NCBI GenBank assembly: GCA_001770205.1
Contig: MEQL01000038.1
Coordinates: 41,314-105,313 of the forward strand
Reading direction: 5' to 3'
DNA: 64,000 nucleotides
Origin: Bdellovibrionales bacterium RIFOXYD12_FULL_39_22
GTDB taxonomy: Bacteria > Bdellovibrionota > Bacteriovoracia > Bacteriovoracales > Bacteriovoracaceae
Positions 62,369 to 64,000 of this stretch are shown piece by piece; positions within the stretch are counted from its first letter, which is position 1, and the number at the start of each line of letters is the position of its first letter. The notes below the pieces were generated by a model. The model did no database searches, was not told the origin of the DNA, and was given only the letters and a program-made list of their open reading frames with translations. A program made the position numbers and the translations under genes.

Positions 62369-63397
62369 TTAGAAAATAAATCCCAAATTAATAATATAGC
62401 TTTCATTAGAAACTAGATTGTCTTTTTTCTCATTGGCCCGAGAGCTTGTAGCGTAAATGGCTTCAATAAGCCATGAGTTAATGAAATGAAAGTTATATTT
62501 ATATTCAAATCTCAGTTTATGAGATAACTCGCTGCCAAGGAGTCCGCCATCAATAGTAGCTTCTTCCAATTGAGAAGTTGAAAATATATCAATTAGATAG
62601 TCCGTCGACATCGCAATTTTTAGTTTTTTGAAGTTATATTGAAACAAAACACCCATGCCTGCAGATAGATTTTTATTAACTCGTATAACCAGGCCAGATC
62701 CATTGCCGCTACCATCATCCGCCAGATTTGGAGAGACATCGAAAGACATTGCCAAATATGGCGATAGACTTTTTGTGCCACGGGCCAAGATAATTTCACC
62801 TCTTAAAGAATATGCCAAGGGTATTTGGAGATTGTTGTTTGCCTCTGATTTGTGGAAATTAATTAGTGTATGATATTGTAAATTTTTAATATTCCAGCGA
62901 TTAAAACTATGTAAGAAAAAATACTCGTGGCCTAGATTTAGAAACGGAGCAAAGATTGATTGAACTGTAAAGAATCCCCTTGTATCTGTAGTTTTCCGTA
63001 GAAAATATCCTGCAAGAACCGAGTGCCTACTTGTCAGATATCTTCTCTTTAACCTACTCGCATCTTGATTTTGACGTTTTTTTTTTTCCATGGAAATAAA
63101 AGAATTTATTTCATCATTTGTTATAGTCTTTTTAGATATAACTATAGTGACTGTAGAATTGATTGGTATTTTATACCAATCAACGATGTGTGGATTTCTT
63201 TTTTTTATGTCTCGGAATAGTTTGTTTTTTACGCTATTATTATGATTCTTTGCAAATTTATTAATTATCATTTCAATACTCTCAACCGGTAATGTTGTTA
63301 TGTAGGTTATTTTAAAAAAATTGCCCGCAAAAGAGGTCTTGCATATGCAAAACAAAACAACAATAAATAAAAATATCAAGCGAATACGCAATTTCAT
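62369..63397 (-). CDS. LysM-like plus beta-barrel outer-membrane protein
   Basis: A 342-residue precursor with signal peptide (LRIRLIFLFIVVLFCICKTSFA). A short domain follows that resembles LysM peptidoglycan-binding modules (KRNPHIVDWYKIPINSTVTI). After it comes a basic linker with KKKRQNQDASRLKRRY, and then about 190 residues of aromatic, alternating strands ending SYIINLGFIF, a C-terminal beta-signal. The combination would tie an outer-membrane barrel to the wall. The LysM call is by motif shape only. The ATG at 63397 has GAGG 12 bases upstream. A longer frame to 63481 is rejected because it precedes the signal. Confidence 0.65.
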   Translation of the reverse strand: MKLRIRLIFLFIVVLFCICKTSFAGNFFKITYITTLPVESIEMIINKFAKNHNNSVKNKLFRDIKKRNPHIVDWYKIPINSTVTIVISKKTITNDEINSFISMEKKKRQNQDASRLKRRYLTSRHSVLAGYFLRKTTDTRGFFTVQSIFAPFLNLGHEYFFLHSFNRWNIKNLQYHTLINFHKSEANNNLQIPLAYSLRGEIILARGTKSLSPYLAMSFDVSPNLADDGSGNGSGLVIRVNKNLSAGMGVLFQYNFKKLKIAMSTDYLIDIFSTSQLEEATIDGGLLGSELSHKLRFEYKYNFHFINSWLIEAIYATSSRANEKKDNLVSNESYIINLGFIF

Positions 63398-63653
63398 ATT
63401 AAATAAGTGCCTCAAGTAAAAAGCGACTATACGTTGAAGAGTAATACATGTATTTAAAAAAGTACAAAATTTATTTATCATAGACCCTTATTCTAAAATT
63501 AAAAGTAGGAAATTTTCACGATTTTGTCGTTCCTAAATCAAATTTCCACACAGCAATAGTTTTATAAAAAATTGCGACAAATAAAGGAGAGCAAAAAAAT
63601 ATTTTTGTGCGTTTGGGGGGGGCGGGCCAGTTGTTAGCGGAATACGCCGGCGA

Positions 63654-63749
63654 ATGAAAAATACTGGTGCAGAGGCAAACCTTGAGAAACTCATTTTTGA
63701 TAAAGTACGATGGGCCGTGGATGTGGATGGTTGTCCGAGAAAAAAATAA
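63654..63749 (+). CDS. Possible small ORF, 31 codons
   Basis: An ATG-started frame whose product begins MKNTGAEANLEKLIFDK and ends DVDGCPRKK. Codon use looks coding-like, but there is no Shine-Dalgarno box in the GCCGGCGA before it. A second frame, 63767-63826 (begins MNSKRSLSKELGEVW), follows in another frame. Together they may be relics of a decayed gene. Confidence 0.22.
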   Translation: MKNTGAEANLEKLIFDKVRWAVDVDGCPRKK

Positions 63750-63842
63750 CTAAAAACTCAGCAGTCATGAATTCTAAGAGATCGCTATCGAAGGAACTTG
63801 GAGAAGTTTGGCCTGACTGGCCTTGATCTAACTCTATTGAAC

Positions 63843-63866
63843 ATGCCTCAAAAAATAGGCATTTTT
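63843..63866 (+). terminator. Rho-independent terminator
   Basis: ATGCCT, an eight-base A-rich loop, AGGCAT, directly followed by TTTTT. It is a textbook terminator shape on the plus strand, downstream of the two short frames, so a transcript probably ends here. Confidence 0.65.
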
Positions 63867-64000
63867 CGTGAAAAAAAACATAACTAGTTTAGTGTTTTAA
63901 TGTTTTTAATAAAGAGATTGAGTTGTCTTTTTTTGATTTTAAATCAATGCGTTAGCAAGGGTATGTTTTTCTTTTTTGTTTTTGTTAACAAAAATAATTG

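Larger units (their letters stand above)
63398..64000. other. Region of 603 bases without a convincing gene
   Basis: The stretch holds a GC-rich patch with eight consecutive G (63615-63622), two short frames (63654-63749 and 63767-63826) and a terminator-like hairpin at 63843. I found no tRNA, tmRNA, RNase P RNA or SRP RNA signature. The remainder, after 63870, is AT-rich with long T and A runs and no visible feature. Confidence 0.5.

Noticed and set aside
63398..64000. tmRNA, RNase P RNA, SRP RNA or 6S RNA in the terminal region
   Set aside because: None of the conserved cores of these RNAs is visible in either strand, and only generic hairpins are seen.

Overview
The window looks like a chromosomal segment of an AT-rich (about 40% GC by eye) Gram-negative, flagellated bacterium. 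The best match is Bdellovibrionota, probably near Bacteriovoracia. This rests on gene content and order: an unbroken flagellar export and switch block fliL-M-N-O-P-Q-R-flhB-flhA-flhF-flhG-fliA, many outer-membrane lipoproteins and beta-barrels, system II cytochrome c biogenesis, a fused isobutyryl-CoA mutase, and many PilZ, receiver and PAS-type proteins. No rRNA, tRNA, CRISPR array, prophage or insertion sequence was recognised.

Layout. 1-4.1 kb: the tail of elongation factor G, a LysR regulator, a small unknown and a receiver/PilZ-like protein. 4.1-11.3 kb, minus strand: a tight four-gene operon of fused isobutyryl-CoA mutase, a DUF6125-like protein, ResB and CcsA. 11.5-15.8 kb, plus strand and divergent from it: enoyl-CoA hydratase, acyl-CoA dehydrogenase, a CoA-transferase fused to a GNAT domain, and a CheY-like protein. 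Together these two units form an acyl-CoA catabolism block. 16-26.5 kb: lexA, secreted and outer-membrane proteins, a polyprenyl diphosphate synthase, a TatT-like/beta-barrel/lipoprotein operon, lysS and serC. 26.5-39.8 kb: the surface-protein region, with a small exported protein bracketed by two related hairpins, a Gln-Ser-repeat protein, a GLUG-repeat lipoprotein and a 2758-residue lipoprotein carrying 18 Ig-like repeats. 39.8-42.6 kb: cyclophilin, a DsbA-like lipoprotein and two unknowns. 42.7-54.4 kb: the flagellar operon behind a clear sigma-70-type promoter. 54.5-64 kb: a PAS/coiled-coil membrane protein, coaE and mazG, ybeY, prfB with a programmed frameshift, a Lol-type ABC exporter, a LysM-like/beta-barrel protein and 600 bases without a convincing gene.

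The most interesting signals are these. First, the tetranucleotide GGCC is strikingly over-used in all reading frames. Second, FlhF has lost every recognisable GTPase motif although its neighbours FlhG and FliA look intact. Third, a pair of hairpins with compensatory base changes flanks a small exported-protein gene whose promoter abuts an 11-G tract. Fourth, the giant lipoprotein has an invariant cysteine pair in each of its 18 repeats.
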